Both the position numbers and the translations under genes were made by a program. The notes beneath the pieces are model-generated. The model did not search any database. It saw nothing but the letters and a program-made list of their open reading frames with translations, and was not told the origin of the DNA. From assembly GCA_016934825.1 (NCBI GenBank), contig JAFGSB010000142.1, positions 1 through 33,264 on the forward strand: DNA of 33,264 bases, written 5' to 3'. How positions within the stretch are numbered: position 1 is the stretch's first letter; the number at the start of each line of letters is the position of its first letter. Positions 26,049 through 33,264 of the stretch are shown piece after piece. Origin of the DNA: Candidatus Zhuqueibacterota bacterium. GTDB lineage: Bacteria; Zhuqueibacterota; Zhuqueibacteria; Residuimicrobiales; Krinioviventaceae.

Positions 26049-26390
26049 ATGAGTAATAAAATAATAGTTCGTCATATCTCCAAAGTTCAACCCGTGGATT
26101 GCCCCTGCGGTAAAAGCACTCGTATTTTGACAGGGAAAGACAATCCAACAGTCAGTGTTCATTTTACTGAAACAAAAGACGCTCAAAGTCATTATCACAA
26201 AAAAACCGCTGAAATTTATTATATACTTGAAGGAAAAGGACGTATGCACGCGGGAACGGAATCGATCGACTTGGAGCCGGGATTATTGATCCACATTCCG
26301 GCCGGAATTCGACACCGGGTCGTCGGCAATATCAAAACACTGGTCATTGCAACGCCCGCATTTGATAATGATGATGAATTTTTCGACTGA
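26049..26390 (+). CDS. Single-domain cupin protein
   Basis: Cupin of 113 residues. The first cupin motif reads SHYHKKTAEIYYILEGKGRM, with two His and one Glu as probable metal ligands, and the second reads PAGIRHRVVG with the third His. Such proteins bind a metal and a small ligand such as a sugar or act as dioxygenases or isomerases, and the substrate here is unknown. An N-terminal DCPCGKSTRIL word near residue 17 has two Cys and is not part of the usual barrel. The ribosome site before the ATG is weak. The K+ channel gene follows after 57 bases on the same strand, so co-expression is possible. Confidence 0.82.
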   Translation: MSNKIIVRHISKVQPVDCPCGKSTRILTGKDNPTVSVHFTETKDAQSHYHKKTAEIYYILEGKGRMHAGTESIDLEPGLLIHIPAGIRHRVVGNIKTLVIATPAFDNDDEFFD

Positions 26391-26447
26391 GAAAAAAATA
26401 AATTTTAAATTCCTGCAATATTATTATAAAAAATGTGTTAAACAATT

Positions 26448-27269
26448 ATGCAAAACAAACAAATTATTTACGAGTCAAAAATACGTACACGAATACATGA
26501 AATCATTTTTGAAGCCGATACAGCCGCCGGTAAATTGTTTGATATCGGTTTAATATTCAGCATTATTTTCAGCGTTGTTATCGTCATGCTGGACAGCGTC
26601 AAGCCGATAAATATTCGTTACGGAGACATATTCTATTCCCTCGAATGGATTTTTACCATATTGTTCACGATAGAGTACGTGTTTCGGATATATTGTGTCC
26701 GTAAGCCCATGTATTATATTACGAGTTTCTATGGTATTGTCGATTTGCTGGCAATCGCTCCGACATATTTAAGCCTTGTTTTACCCGGAAGTCAATATTT
26801 TCTTGTTATCCGGTTATTACGAGTGCTGCGTATTTTCCGGGTCCTCAAATTTGTACAATATCTTGGCGAAGCCAAACAGTTAACCCGGGCTTTACGCGCG
26901 AGCAGGCGGAAAATCACGATTTTTATTTTTACGGTTTTAACCATCGTTGTTATTATGGGTTCCCTGATGTATATCATAGAGGGCGAGAAAAACGGATTCA
27001 CCAGTATTCCGAAAAGTATTTATTGGGCGATTGTCACTTTAACAACCGTGGGATATGGAGATATAGCTCCGAAAACAAATATTGGTCAGGCGCTTGCCGC
27101 CATGATTATGATCCTCGGTTACGCCATTATTGCCGTGCCGACCGGTATTTTTACGGTCGAAATGACTCATGCTTATGGTAAAGTATCCACACAGGCCTGT
27201 CCGTCGTGCGGCGCCGAAGGTCATGATTATGACGCCGTTTTTTGTAAATATTGCGGTACAAAACTATGA
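26448..27269 (+). CDS. Voltage-gated K+ channel (Kv type) with C-terminal zinc ribbon
   Basis: Six-segment ion channel of 273 residues. S1-S3 lie within about 30-115. The voltage sensor S4 is IRLLRVLRIFRVLKFVQYL at 121-139, with Arg spaced every three or so residues. The pore loop carries the potassium selectivity filter TLTTVGYGD at 197-205 and is followed by S6 to about 240. The C-terminus ends in a short zinc ribbon with Cys251, Cys254, Cys266 and Cys269 (CPSCG and CKYCG), which I have seen in other bacterial channels of this family and which probably acts as a cytoplasmic assembly or sensing module. No good ribosome site precedes the ATG. The stop codon abuts the start region of the sigma-54 activator gene, so the two are likely coupled. 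Confidence 0.92.
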   Translation: MQNKQIIYESKIRTRIHEIIFEADTAAGKLFDIGLIFSIIFSVVIVMLDSVKPINIRYGDIFYSLEWIFTILFTIEYVFRIYCVRKPMYYITSFYGIVDLLAIAPTYLSLVLPGSQYFLVIRLLRVLRIFRVLKFVQYLGEAKQLTRALRASRRKITIFIFTVLTIVVIMGSLMYIIEGEKNGFTSIPKSIYWAIVTLTTVGYGDIAPKTNIGQALAAMIMILGYAIIAVPTGIFTVEMTHAYGKVSTQACPSCGAEGHDYDAVFCKYCGTKL

Positions 27270-27278
27270 TTGGTTAGG

Positions 27279-28817
27279 ATGGAAAACAATAATAGTGTGA
27301 ACAGGGATTTGTTGAGCAACATTGCCGAATTTTCTGAAAAGCTGTTGACAGTGGCAGATTTTTCCAAATTGGCCGATAACACAATTGAATATATCGCATG
27401 TACCATCAAACCCGTCTATATTTCATTTTTATTGTTTGAAGGGGAGAACTACCGTCTTTGTATTGACAAATGCAGCGGTCAGGGGGTCAAAAGGACTGTT
27501 GTCCCGGAAATCAAAGAATGTGATCAAATTGACCTTGCCATGGCAAAGGGCGGTCATTTACTGCCGAATCCAAACGAAGATTTTTCACGGTTTCTCGTGT
27601 TGTTTGATAAGGATCAGGGGGAGTATTGTGAATTATGTATACCGTTTTATGTGACCGGACAATTTATTGGAATTATTTGCCTGGGAAAACAGCAGTCCGG
27701 TTTGGATTATTCTATCGAAGCCGTAGAGTTTTTGCATGTTCTATCCAACACTGTAGCTTTGGTATGTCAAAATATTGTTAATAAATCAGATAACAATAAA
27801 GATACCGGCATCAAACCTGAAAAGACAGTGGATGAAAATGAACGAAAATCCTTTAATCGGGCCAATATCAAAAACATCGGGAGGAATAATGGTTCCGAAA
27901 TATTGGGGAATTCATCGGAGATCGTTAAAGTCCGGGAAATGATAGAACATGTCGCCGGGCAGGAAGTCCCGGTATTGATAACCGGAGAAAGCGGAACCGG
28001 CAAGGAACTTGTGGCCCAGGCGATACACAGTAAAAGCAAACGATCCGACAAACCCCTGGTGGCCCTGAATTGCGCCGCAATGCCGGAGACTCTTGTGGAA
28101 AGCGAATTGTTCGGTCATGAAAAAGGCGCTTTCACGGGTGCGATTGCACAAAAAAGGGGTAAATTTGAACATGCACATCAATCCACACTCTTTCTCGATG
28201 AAATCGGCGATATGAGTTTATCCATCCAGGCAAAGCTGCTGCGGATTTTACAGGACGGCCGGTATCAGCGGGTCGGAGGAAACAAATCTTTATACGCCGA
28301 TGTCCGGCTTGTTGCCGCAACAAATAAAAATATTGTACGGGAAATTCAAAAAGGACAATTCAGACAGGATTTGTATTACCGGATAAATGTCGTACAGATC
28401 GAAATGCCGCCTTTACGAAAAAGGGGGAATGATATAGTACTTTTAGCGGAATTTTATTTATACTATTATAATCTGCGGTATAACAGGAATATCAATGGAT
28501 TTGATGACGACGTGCTGGAATGGATGACTCAATACGATTTCCCGGGGAATGTCCGGGAGTTGAAAAATTTGATTGAAAGATCGGTCATCATGGGGAAAAA
28601 ATCCATGATCGGCATGGATTCGATCCCGGGCGGCGATTTGGTCGGTTTAAGTGCGGCTGACAACAATTCGACAAGGTCCCTGGAAGAATTGGAGAAAGAA
28701 CATATTTTATCTGTCATGAAACAGGTTGGGTATAACAAGAGCGCTGCCGCGAGAATACTGGGGATTGCCCGGAAGACACTGCGTGAAAAAATACTAAAGT
28801 ATGGCATAACATTTTAA
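27279..28817 (+). CDS. Sigma-54-dependent activator with GAF sensor domain
   Basis: Bacterial enhancer-binding protein of 512 residues that remodels sigma-54 RNA polymerase using ATP. The N-terminal 165 residues look like a GAF sensor domain, so the signal is likely a small ligand or redox cue and not a receiver phosphorylation. The AAA+ domain has Walker A GESGTGKE at 236-243, the sigma-54 contact loop GAFTGA at 283-288, Walker B TLFLDEIGDM near 303-312 and the arginine-finger region. The last 45 residues are a Fis-type DNA-binding helix-turn-helix (NKSAAARILGIARKTLREKI). I start it at the ATG at 27279; a TTG at 27270 in frame is the alternative. Neither has a standard ribosome site, which fits translation coupled to the channel gene ending at 27269. 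Possible target promoter: 28843-28857. Confidence 0.92.
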   Translation: MENNNSVNRDLLSNIAEFSEKLLTVADFSKLADNTIEYIACTIKPVYISFLLFEGENYRLCIDKCSGQGVKRTVVPEIKECDQIDLAMAKGGHLLPNPNEDFSRFLVLFDKDQGEYCELCIPFYVTGQFIGIICLGKQQSGLDYSIEAVEFLHVLSNTVALVCQNIVNKSDNNKDTGIKPEKTVDENERKSFNRANIKNIGRNNGSEILGNSSEIVKVREMIEHVAGQEVPVLITGESGTGKELVAQAIHSKSKRSDKPLVALNCAAMPETLVESELFGHEKGAFTGAIAQKRGKFEHAHQSTLFLDEIGDMSLSIQAKLLRILQDGRYQRVGGNKSLYADVRLVAATNKNIVREIQKGQFRQDLYYRINVVQIEMPPLRKRGNDIVLLAEFYLYYYNLRYNRNINGFDDDVLEWMTQYDFPGNVRELKNLIERSVIMGKKSMIGMDSIPGGDLVGLSAADNNSTRSLEELEKEHILSVMKQVGYNKSAAARILGIARKTLREKILKYGITF

Positions 28818-28842
28818 CCATGTAACAAAGAAAATAAGCGAC

Positions 28843-28857
28843 TGGTACGTTTTGTGC
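28843..28857 (+). promoter_or_regulatory. Candidate sigma-54 (-24/-12) promoter for the HEAT-repeat gene
   Basis: TGGTAC-N5-GTGC: the GG at 28844-28845 and GC at 28856-28857 are separated by exactly the 10 bases that sigma-54 holoenzyme requires, and 8 of 10 positions fit the TGGCAC-N5-TTGC consensus. It lies 26 bases downstream of the stop of a sigma-54 activator gene and about 210 bases upstream of the HEAT-repeat gene on the same strand, which gives a long leader. Confidence 0.45.
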
Positions 28858-29068
28858 CGGGGTGGGGGAAAGGAACCGATTTATAATGTGACACTTTATA
28901 AATATCATCAATACAATTATTTTTTGCAAGTTGTATTGCCGCCTTAAATCAATTAAATTCAATGAATTAAAACCTGCTTTCGGATTAACGGCAGACAAGA
29001 CATGATATGGCATACCTGTTGCCTGTTGGGAAGGTGAAATTTGTTAACCGTTTAATTCGGAGGTTGTT

Positions 29069-29476
29069 ATGATACGTTATAATTTGTTGTTGGTTTTTAT
29101 TACAGTTGTTTTTGTATTGACAACAAGTTTATCGGCAAAAGATGGGGAACAAGGATCTAAAAATATTAACAAGGCATGGGATTTAAAATTGATGAGGAAT
29201 TTGGATAGTGAAAAAGTTGAGAACAGGGCGCAGGCGGCGCTGGAACTTGCGCAAAACGGGTGCACGATAATTCAGGATAAACTTATTGATATGGCGGAGA
29301 ATGAAGAACGCTATGCCGCTCGAATTGTCGCAATCGTCGCTTTAGCACAAGTCGGTGATTTTATGGTATTGGATGTCCTCAAGCAACGGATGTTGGATGA
29401 AAAGAGACAAACTGTTAAAAATGTGCTCAAAGGCGCAATAATCAAGCTGGAGAAAAAACAATGGGCAAGTTTATAG
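29069..29476 (+). CDS. Exported HEAT-repeat protein
   Basis: Small exported protein of 135 residues. Residues 1-24 form a signal peptide (MIRYNLLLVFITVVFVLTTS, cut near LSAKD), without a lipobox Cys, so the mature protein should be periplasmic or secreted. The rest is two to three HEAT/PBS-lyase-type helical repeats: LDSEKVENRAQAALELAQNG, EERYAARIVAIVALAQVGD and LDVLKQRMLDEKRQTVKNVL. Such repeats serve as protein-binding scaffolds, and the partner is unknown. The ribosome site CGGAGG is strong. The gene is monocistronic, with a candidate sigma-54 promoter upstream and a strong terminator downstream, which suggests conditional expression under the neighbouring activator. Confidence 0.82.
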   Translation: MIRYNLLLVFITVVFVLTTSLSAKDGEQGSKNINKAWDLKLMRNLDSEKVENRAQAALELAQNGCTIIQDKLIDMAENEERYAARIVAIVALAQVGDFMVLDVLKQRMLDEKRQTVKNVLKGAIIKLEKKQWASL

Positions 29477-29515
29477 AACCGCTATTGTTTTCTTTTTCCC
29501 TCCTCATAACGGTCC

Positions 29516-29553
29516 GGGGCTGTTTGATGCCATTATCAAACAGCCCCTTTTTT
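29516..29553 (+). terminator. Rho-independent terminator of the HEAT-repeat gene
   Basis: A perfect 13-bp stem, GGGGCTGTTTGAT (29516-29528) with ATCAAACAGCCCC (29535-29547), a 6-base loop GCCATT, and six T after it on the plus strand. It starts 40 bases beyond the stop codon. The other strand has no T-run, so it serves the plus-strand gene. Confidence 0.93.
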
Positions 29554-29637
29554 GCGGTAACAAAATAAATCCGGAACATGTCATAAATCAAACAAAAATA
29601 ACCCGAATAATTAATCTGGTCATTTAATTGGCGGCCA

Positions 29638-30714
29638 TTACCTGCTTCCACAGGACAAAATTCTGCCGGCGATAAAATCGGCGCCGTTGGCTGGGTATTC
29701 AGTCCATTTTCCAGGTTTGTTGTCCAGTTTATCCAGATAGTGCTGCCATTCTCCGGACATAAAATGATTCATTGGCAGGCGCACACTGGTCATGTCATGC
29801 TTTAATGCTTTTTCAATCGGTTTATCCTCGCGAAAATCCTCCCGGAGGACATACAGGATCTTGATTTTATTGGCGATACATTCGGAAATCAGGCTGTATC
29901 CGGGTTTGGATAAAACCATGTCACAGGACTTAAGAATGTTTTCAAAGGACAAACTGCCTTCGGGAATATATAAAATATTGGGACTTTCGATCCGGCAGGA
30001 TGACAGCGTAAACAGGTAATTTCGAATATATTGTATTTTATCCCTGTTCACCAAAGACAGATCATTCTCCCTCAGGGCCAGTAAAACAATTTTTTCCTTT
30101 TCCGGCAGTCCCAAAATCCGGCGGGCCTGTTGTTTGCTTAAAGACGCCCGGCGGGCGATTAAAGGCGCCGGTTCTAATTTGTTGAAAACAGTCATGTCGT
30201 CCGACAGCGGCAATTTATATAAAACAGAGGCCTTTTGATAAGATTGCCGGATGTCGTCCATGACATATTCGCATTCCGGGAACTCTTTAACATAATCCGC
30301 ATAAATCCAGTCCCAGGAAAAGTTACCGACGGCAATGCCGGGTATTCCGGCCAGAGCAGCGGCATCAAAGGCAAACGGGGTGATATCGCTGATGGCGATT
30401 TCAATTTTTTCGGTCCTGAAAAAATCGAGTTCCTGTCTGACCAGTTTTGTTTTTATTTTTAACAGTTTTGCGTATTCCAGGAGTGTTTGTTGTTTGTCCG
30501 CTTTAAAACTGGTGCTCTGAATGACCCCGAAATCGAGCCGGATATTCATGTAAAAAACATTCGGGGAATTGATTCCTTTGAACAGCCAGTCAGGAGTTGT
30601 GGTACGGATAAAAACGGTTATATCCTTTTTCTGTTTCAGCAATTCTTTAATAACTTCAATCGAGCGTACCGCATGCCCGTATCCGTGACCCGTTATATAA
30701 TAAGCGATGTTCAA
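29638..30714 (-). CDS. MurG/GT28-like glycosyltransferase
   Basis: GT-B type glycosyltransferase of 358 residues related to MurG-like family 28 enzymes and to the N-terminal glycosyltransferase-like part of L-arabinokinases. The N-terminal glycine-rich word is YYITGHGYGHAVRSIEV at 5-21. A later domain has DITPFAFDAAALAGIPGIA and GNFSWDWIYADY. The C-terminal donor-binding region has SCDMVLSKPGYSLISECIAN followed by FREDKPIE. Donor and acceptor are unknown. The start codon is TTG at 30714, chosen because AAGGAAG lies 5 bases upstream and no ATG fits. Only 50 bases separate it from the OPT transporter gene on the same strand, and that gap contains an intrinsic terminator. Confidence 0.85.
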   Translation of the reverse strand: MNIAYYITGHGYGHAVRSIEVIKELLKQKKDITVFIRTTTPDWLFKGINSPNVFYMNIRLDFGVIQSTSFKADKQQTLLEYAKLLKIKTKLVRQELDFFRTEKIEIAISDITPFAFDAAALAGIPGIAVGNFSWDWIYADYVKEFPECEYVMDDIRQSYQKASVLYKLPLSDDMTVFNKLEPAPLIARRASLSKQQARRILGLPEKEKIVLLALRENDLSLVNRDKIQYIRNYLFTLSSCRIESPNILYIPEGSLSFENILKSCDMVLSKPGYSLISECIANKIKILYVLREDFREDKPIEKALKHDMTSVRLPMNHFMSGEWQHYLDKLDNKPGKWTEYPANGADFIAGRILSCGSR

Positions 30715-30727
30715 GATTCTTCCTTTA

Positions 30728-30757
30728 ATAAAAAAAGCCGGATTATGAATCCGGCTT
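30728..30757 (-). terminator. Rho-independent terminator of the OPT transporter gene
   Basis: On the minus strand a 9-bp stem, AAGCCGGAT with ATCCGGCTT (30749-30757 and 30735-30743), with a 5-base loop, followed by a run of seven T. It begins 8 bases beyond the transporter stop codon. Its T-run lies directly against the ribosome site of the next gene. Confidence 0.88.
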
Positions 30758-30764
30758 GATATTA

Positions 30765-32756
30765 TTATTCAGTTTTTGCGTGTTTGGAATCCCAATAGAT
30801 ATAAAAGCACAGTATCAGGAACAAACCAAGCGCCAGTAATTGCCCGCTATGGCTTTCGGCCCAATCCGGTGTAATGAATTTTTGGACCCAGGATATTTCT
30901 TCAAAACCGACATATTTCAGAAATGCGGAAAAAACGCCCATAATCGCTCCGCCGGCAATAAAACCGGACGCGATCAGTGTGCCGCGTTCTCTCCGTTTGC
31001 CGGACAATTCTTCATTTTTCGTGCTATGGATGACCAGATGCGAGATGATACCACCCGCCAGAATGGGAGTGTTTAATTCCAGTGGAATGTACATACCCAG
31101 CGCAAACGCCAGGGGCGGGACGCCGATCATTTCCAGGATCAAAGCGAATATCGCGCCGACAATGTACAACATCCATGGCGCCGGCTGGTTGGACATTAAC
31201 GGCTTTATAACGGCGGCCATCGCATTGGCCTGCGGAGCAACCAGTGCATCGGGGCCGACAAATCCATACGTTTCATTCAGCATCATAATGACAAAACCCA
31301 CCGAGGCCGCGGCAACCAGCGTACCGAGGAATTTGTAACGCTGTTGTGTGATCGGTGTTGTTCCCAGCCAGTAACCTATTTTCAAATCGGTAATGAACGC
31401 GCCGGACATGGATAATGCTGTGCAGACCACGCCGCCGATGATGAGAGCCGATAACATACCGGCTGTGCCCGATAAGCCGATCTTTACCAGTATGACTGAA
31501 GATAGGATGAGAGTCATCAGGGTCATGCCCGAAACCGGGTTGGTGCCGACAATAGCAATGGCCCGGGCCGCGACCGTTGTGAACAGGAACGCGATAATGA
31601 GAACAATTAATAAACCGACAACGGCATGGGTTGTTTTATCGACAACGCCAATGTCGAAAAACAGAAAGATAAATATAGCGGTTAACAGGATTAACAAACC
31701 GACAAGTCCCATTGGAATATCCCGGCTCATCCGGGCGCTGTTTGACTTTGCCTTCAGTTGACCGCCGGTGATCTCCTTCCAGGCCAGCGAAAGCGCGCCG
31801 CCGATGATTTTGGACGATTTGATGATACCGATAATCCCGGCGCAGGCAATACCGCCGATCCCGATATGGCGAACATAGGTGCTGAAAATATCTTCGGCGG
31901 ACATATTGGCAATGAGCGTGTCGGCCGTACTGCCGAATACGGTTGTTAAATTTTGCCCGAAATAGGAGACCAGAGGTATAAATACAAACCAGGAAACAAA
32001 AGACCCCGCGGCGATAATGGCCGAATAGCGCAAGCCGATTATGTATCCCAGTCCCATGACCGCCGCTCCCACATTAAGCCGAAAGACAATTTTGATATCA
32101 TCCGCGAGGCCGGTGAGAAAAGGTACGGCGCGGCTTTCAAATACTTCTCCCCACCATTTGAATGTACCGATGATAAAATCATAAATACCGCCTATCGCCA
32201 TGGCCTTGAGCAGTATTTTTGCCTGGTCGCCACCCGCTTCTCCGGCAACAAGGACTTCGGTGGTTGCCGTCGCTTCCGGGAACGGGAATTGTCCGTGCAT
32301 GTCCTGAACAAAATATTTTCGGAACGGGATCAGAAACAATATTCCCAGGAACCCGCCAAACAGGGAAGCAAAAAATATCTGGAAAAATTTGGCGTCCAGT
32401 CCGAGTATATATATGGCGGGTATGGTAAATATTGCCCCGGCCACGATAACACCGGAGGCGGACCCGATGGACTGGATCATTACATTTTCAGACAGGGCGT
32501 TTTTGCGTTTCATAAAAGAGGAAGCGCCAACCGCAAGTATGGCTATGGGTATTGCCGCCTCAAAGACCTGCCCGATCTTAAGCCCCAAATAAGCCGCCGC
32601 CATTGAAAATAAAGCGGCGTAAAACAGACCGGATAAAAGTGAATACAGGGAGATTTCGCGAAGAGGTTTATCGTCCGGGACAAGAGGCTGATACACCTCG
32701 TTTTGTTTTAACGGCCTGTACGCGTTTTCCGGAAGAGATGCCTTGGTTTGGTCCAT
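30765..32756 (-). CDS. OPT family oligopeptide/metal-chelate transporter
   Basis: Polytopic membrane protein of 663 residues with roughly sixteen hydrophobic segments, of the oligopeptide transporter (OPT) superfamily, which imports peptides or metal-siderophore complexes driven by protons. Family features include the early ISLYSLLSGLFYAALFSMAA segment, the FPFPEATATTEVLVAGEAGG loop (conserved in prokaryotic OPT proteins) near 155-175, GANPV-like GTNPVSGMTLMTLI near 400, and the late IGVPPLAFALGMYIPLELNT near 560-580. The start is the ATG at 32756, with AAGGAG 5 bases upstream; a GTG two codons earlier overlaps that site and is rejected. Bacterial members often have no defined substrate, and none is evident here. 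It is followed by an intrinsic terminator and the glycosyltransferase gene. Confidence 0.92.
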   Translation of the reverse strand: MDQTKASLPENAYRPLKQNEVYQPLVPDDKPLREISLYSLLSGLFYAALFSMAAAYLGLKIGQVFEAAIPIAILAVGASSFMKRKNALSENVMIQSIGSASGVIVAGAIFTIPAIYILGLDAKFFQIFFASLFGGFLGILFLIPFRKYFVQDMHGQFPFPEATATTEVLVAGEAGGDQAKILLKAMAIGGIYDFIIGTFKWWGEVFESRAVPFLTGLADDIKIVFRLNVGAAVMGLGYIIGLRYSAIIAAGSFVSWFVFIPLVSYFGQNLTTVFGSTADTLIANMSAEDIFSTYVRHIGIGGIACAGIIGIIKSSKIIGGALSLAWKEITGGQLKAKSNSARMSRDIPMGLVGLLILLTAIFIFLFFDIGVVDKTTHAVVGLLIVLIIAFLFTTVAARAIAIVGTNPVSGMTLMTLILSSVILVKIGLSGTAGMLSALIIGGVVCTALSMSGAFITDLKIGYWLGTTPITQQRYKFLGTLVAAASVGFVIMMLNETYGFVGPDALVAPQANAMAAVIKPLMSNQPAPWMLYIVGAIFALILEMIGVPPLAFALGMYIPLELNTPILAGGIISHLVIHSTKNEELSGKRRERGTLIASGFIAGGAIMGVFSAFLKYVGFEEISWVQKFITPDWAESHSGQLLALGLFLILCFYIYWDSKHAKTE

Positions 32757-33264
32757 AATCACTCCTTAACAGTGTCTAAATTCTATGGAGAACATAATTA
32801 TAAAAAGATAATTATTAGGGTTTGTATTTGCAAGCGGAAATTTTTATTTATAAAATGAAAACGGTGATTATTTGATAGCAATTTTAAATCTGTGAAAAGT
32901 GAAAAAACACTTGACAATATACTATAATTTAATTATGTTGACTTAAAGGTTTTCGCAAACGTTTAAGTTGTTCCGGCATTTTTTTAAGTTTTCGGATATT
33001 AGATGAGTTGGATTATTCAAGAAAAAAAGGATTTTTGTCCTGTCGTCTTATCATTATATTGATCCCGCAATATATACCGGCTAAAAATTTCAATCAAACG
33101 GGTAACGTAAAGTATTTTTGTTTGTTGAAATCGTATAATATTTTAATATTTAAAAAGATAAATGAATTTGTAAAATTCATTATTATTAATTATTTTTACT
33201 TTTTACCAAAATAGTTTTAATTATTTTATGCGGTAGAATTTAGGCAACTCTTTTTTTAAATTAA
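32757..33264. other. Non-coding right end of the window, 508 AT-rich bases
   Basis: I see no gene. A 68-codon open frame on the plus strand at 33008-33214 begins with TTG, has no ribosome site and translates to Ile/Phe/Tyr-rich low-complexity sequence, as expected by chance in AT-rich DNA. The promoter of the OPT gene must lie at the left of this stretch, but none stands out. Confidence 0.5.
32911..32939 (+). promoter_or_regulatory. Sigma-70-like promoter match pointing out of the window
   Basis: TTGACA (32911-32916, consensus -35) and TATGTT (32934-32939) are separated by 17 bases. An alternative TATAAT at 32923 is too close to the -35. The 325 bases downstream hold no recognised gene, so the target may be beyond the window or a small RNA. 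Such matches also arise by chance in AT-rich DNA. Confidence 0.4.

Noticed and set aside
31953-32606. 217-codon open frame on the plus strand
   Set aside because: Entirely antisense to the OPT transporter gene, which has clear family motifs and a good ribosome site; the translation resembles no family.
33008-33214. 68-codon open frame at the right end
   Set aside because: TTG start, no ribosome site, Ile/Phe/Tyr-rich composition expected by chance in AT-rich DNA.

Overview
The window (33,264 bases, AT-rich, no rRNA, tRNA, CRISPR array or transposase seen) looks like a chromosomal stretch of a Gram-negative bacterium of the FCB superphylum outside Bacteroidota proper, such as Calditrichota, KSB1, Ignavibacteria or Marinimicrobia. 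The clues are a large secreted protein with a type IX secretion (T9SS) C-terminal sorting domain carrying the PNPFNP signature, several lipoproteins, menaquinone genes, a sigma-54 activator, and strong AGGAGG-type ribosome binding sites on many genes, which most Bacteroidota lack. The phylum is inferred from these traits, not from a marker gene.

Layout. 149-6364 (minus): a T9SS-exported FG-GAP protein, an 845-base gap holding a GC-rich array of hairpins, a beta-lactamase-fold serine hydrolase lipoprotein and an ankyrin-repeat lipoprotein. 6585-9191 (minus): DUF4386 membrane protein, quinone-oxidoreductase-type dehydrogenase, second DUF4386 protein, then the 48-codon stump of a second dehydrogenase, so this is a decayed tandem duplication. 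9678-12179: a methyltransferase (minus) and a DUF6786-type lipoprotein (plus).

12248-19579: a hotdog thioesterase (plus) faces a long minus-strand array. In transcription order this runs: two thymidylate-kinase-like proteins, a 106-residue unknown, a Ppx/GppA phosphatase, an HD-domain protein, menA, menC and menE. The last three make and prenylate menaquinone precursors, and the thioesterase could supply the DHNA-CoA hydrolysis step. The kinase-like proteins lack residues expected of real dTMP kinases, and the upstream one of the two by coordinate (18205-18888) has Arg in place of the P-loop Lys. Together with the phosphatase and HD protein they may form a polyphosphate or nucleotide-signalling module, which is the best candidate here for poorly described biology.

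19829-25828: a TIM-barrel sugar isomerase (minus), a YbhN/LPG-synthase-like membrane protein (plus) meeting a Rad50/SbcC-type ATPase (minus) tail to tail with one base between, two small proteins (one Trm112-like) and rfbC (minus). 26049-29476 (plus): a cupin, a voltage-gated K+ channel with a C-terminal zinc ribbon, a GAF sigma-54 activator that abuts it, and a HEAT-repeat exported protein. The HEAT gene is preceded by a -24/-12 (sigma-54) promoter match and followed by a strong terminator, suggesting a local regulatory circuit. 29638-32756 (minus): an OPT transporter, an intrinsic terminator, then a glycosyltransferase with a TTG start. The last 508 bases hold no gene I can support, only a good sigma-70-like promoter match pointing out of the window.
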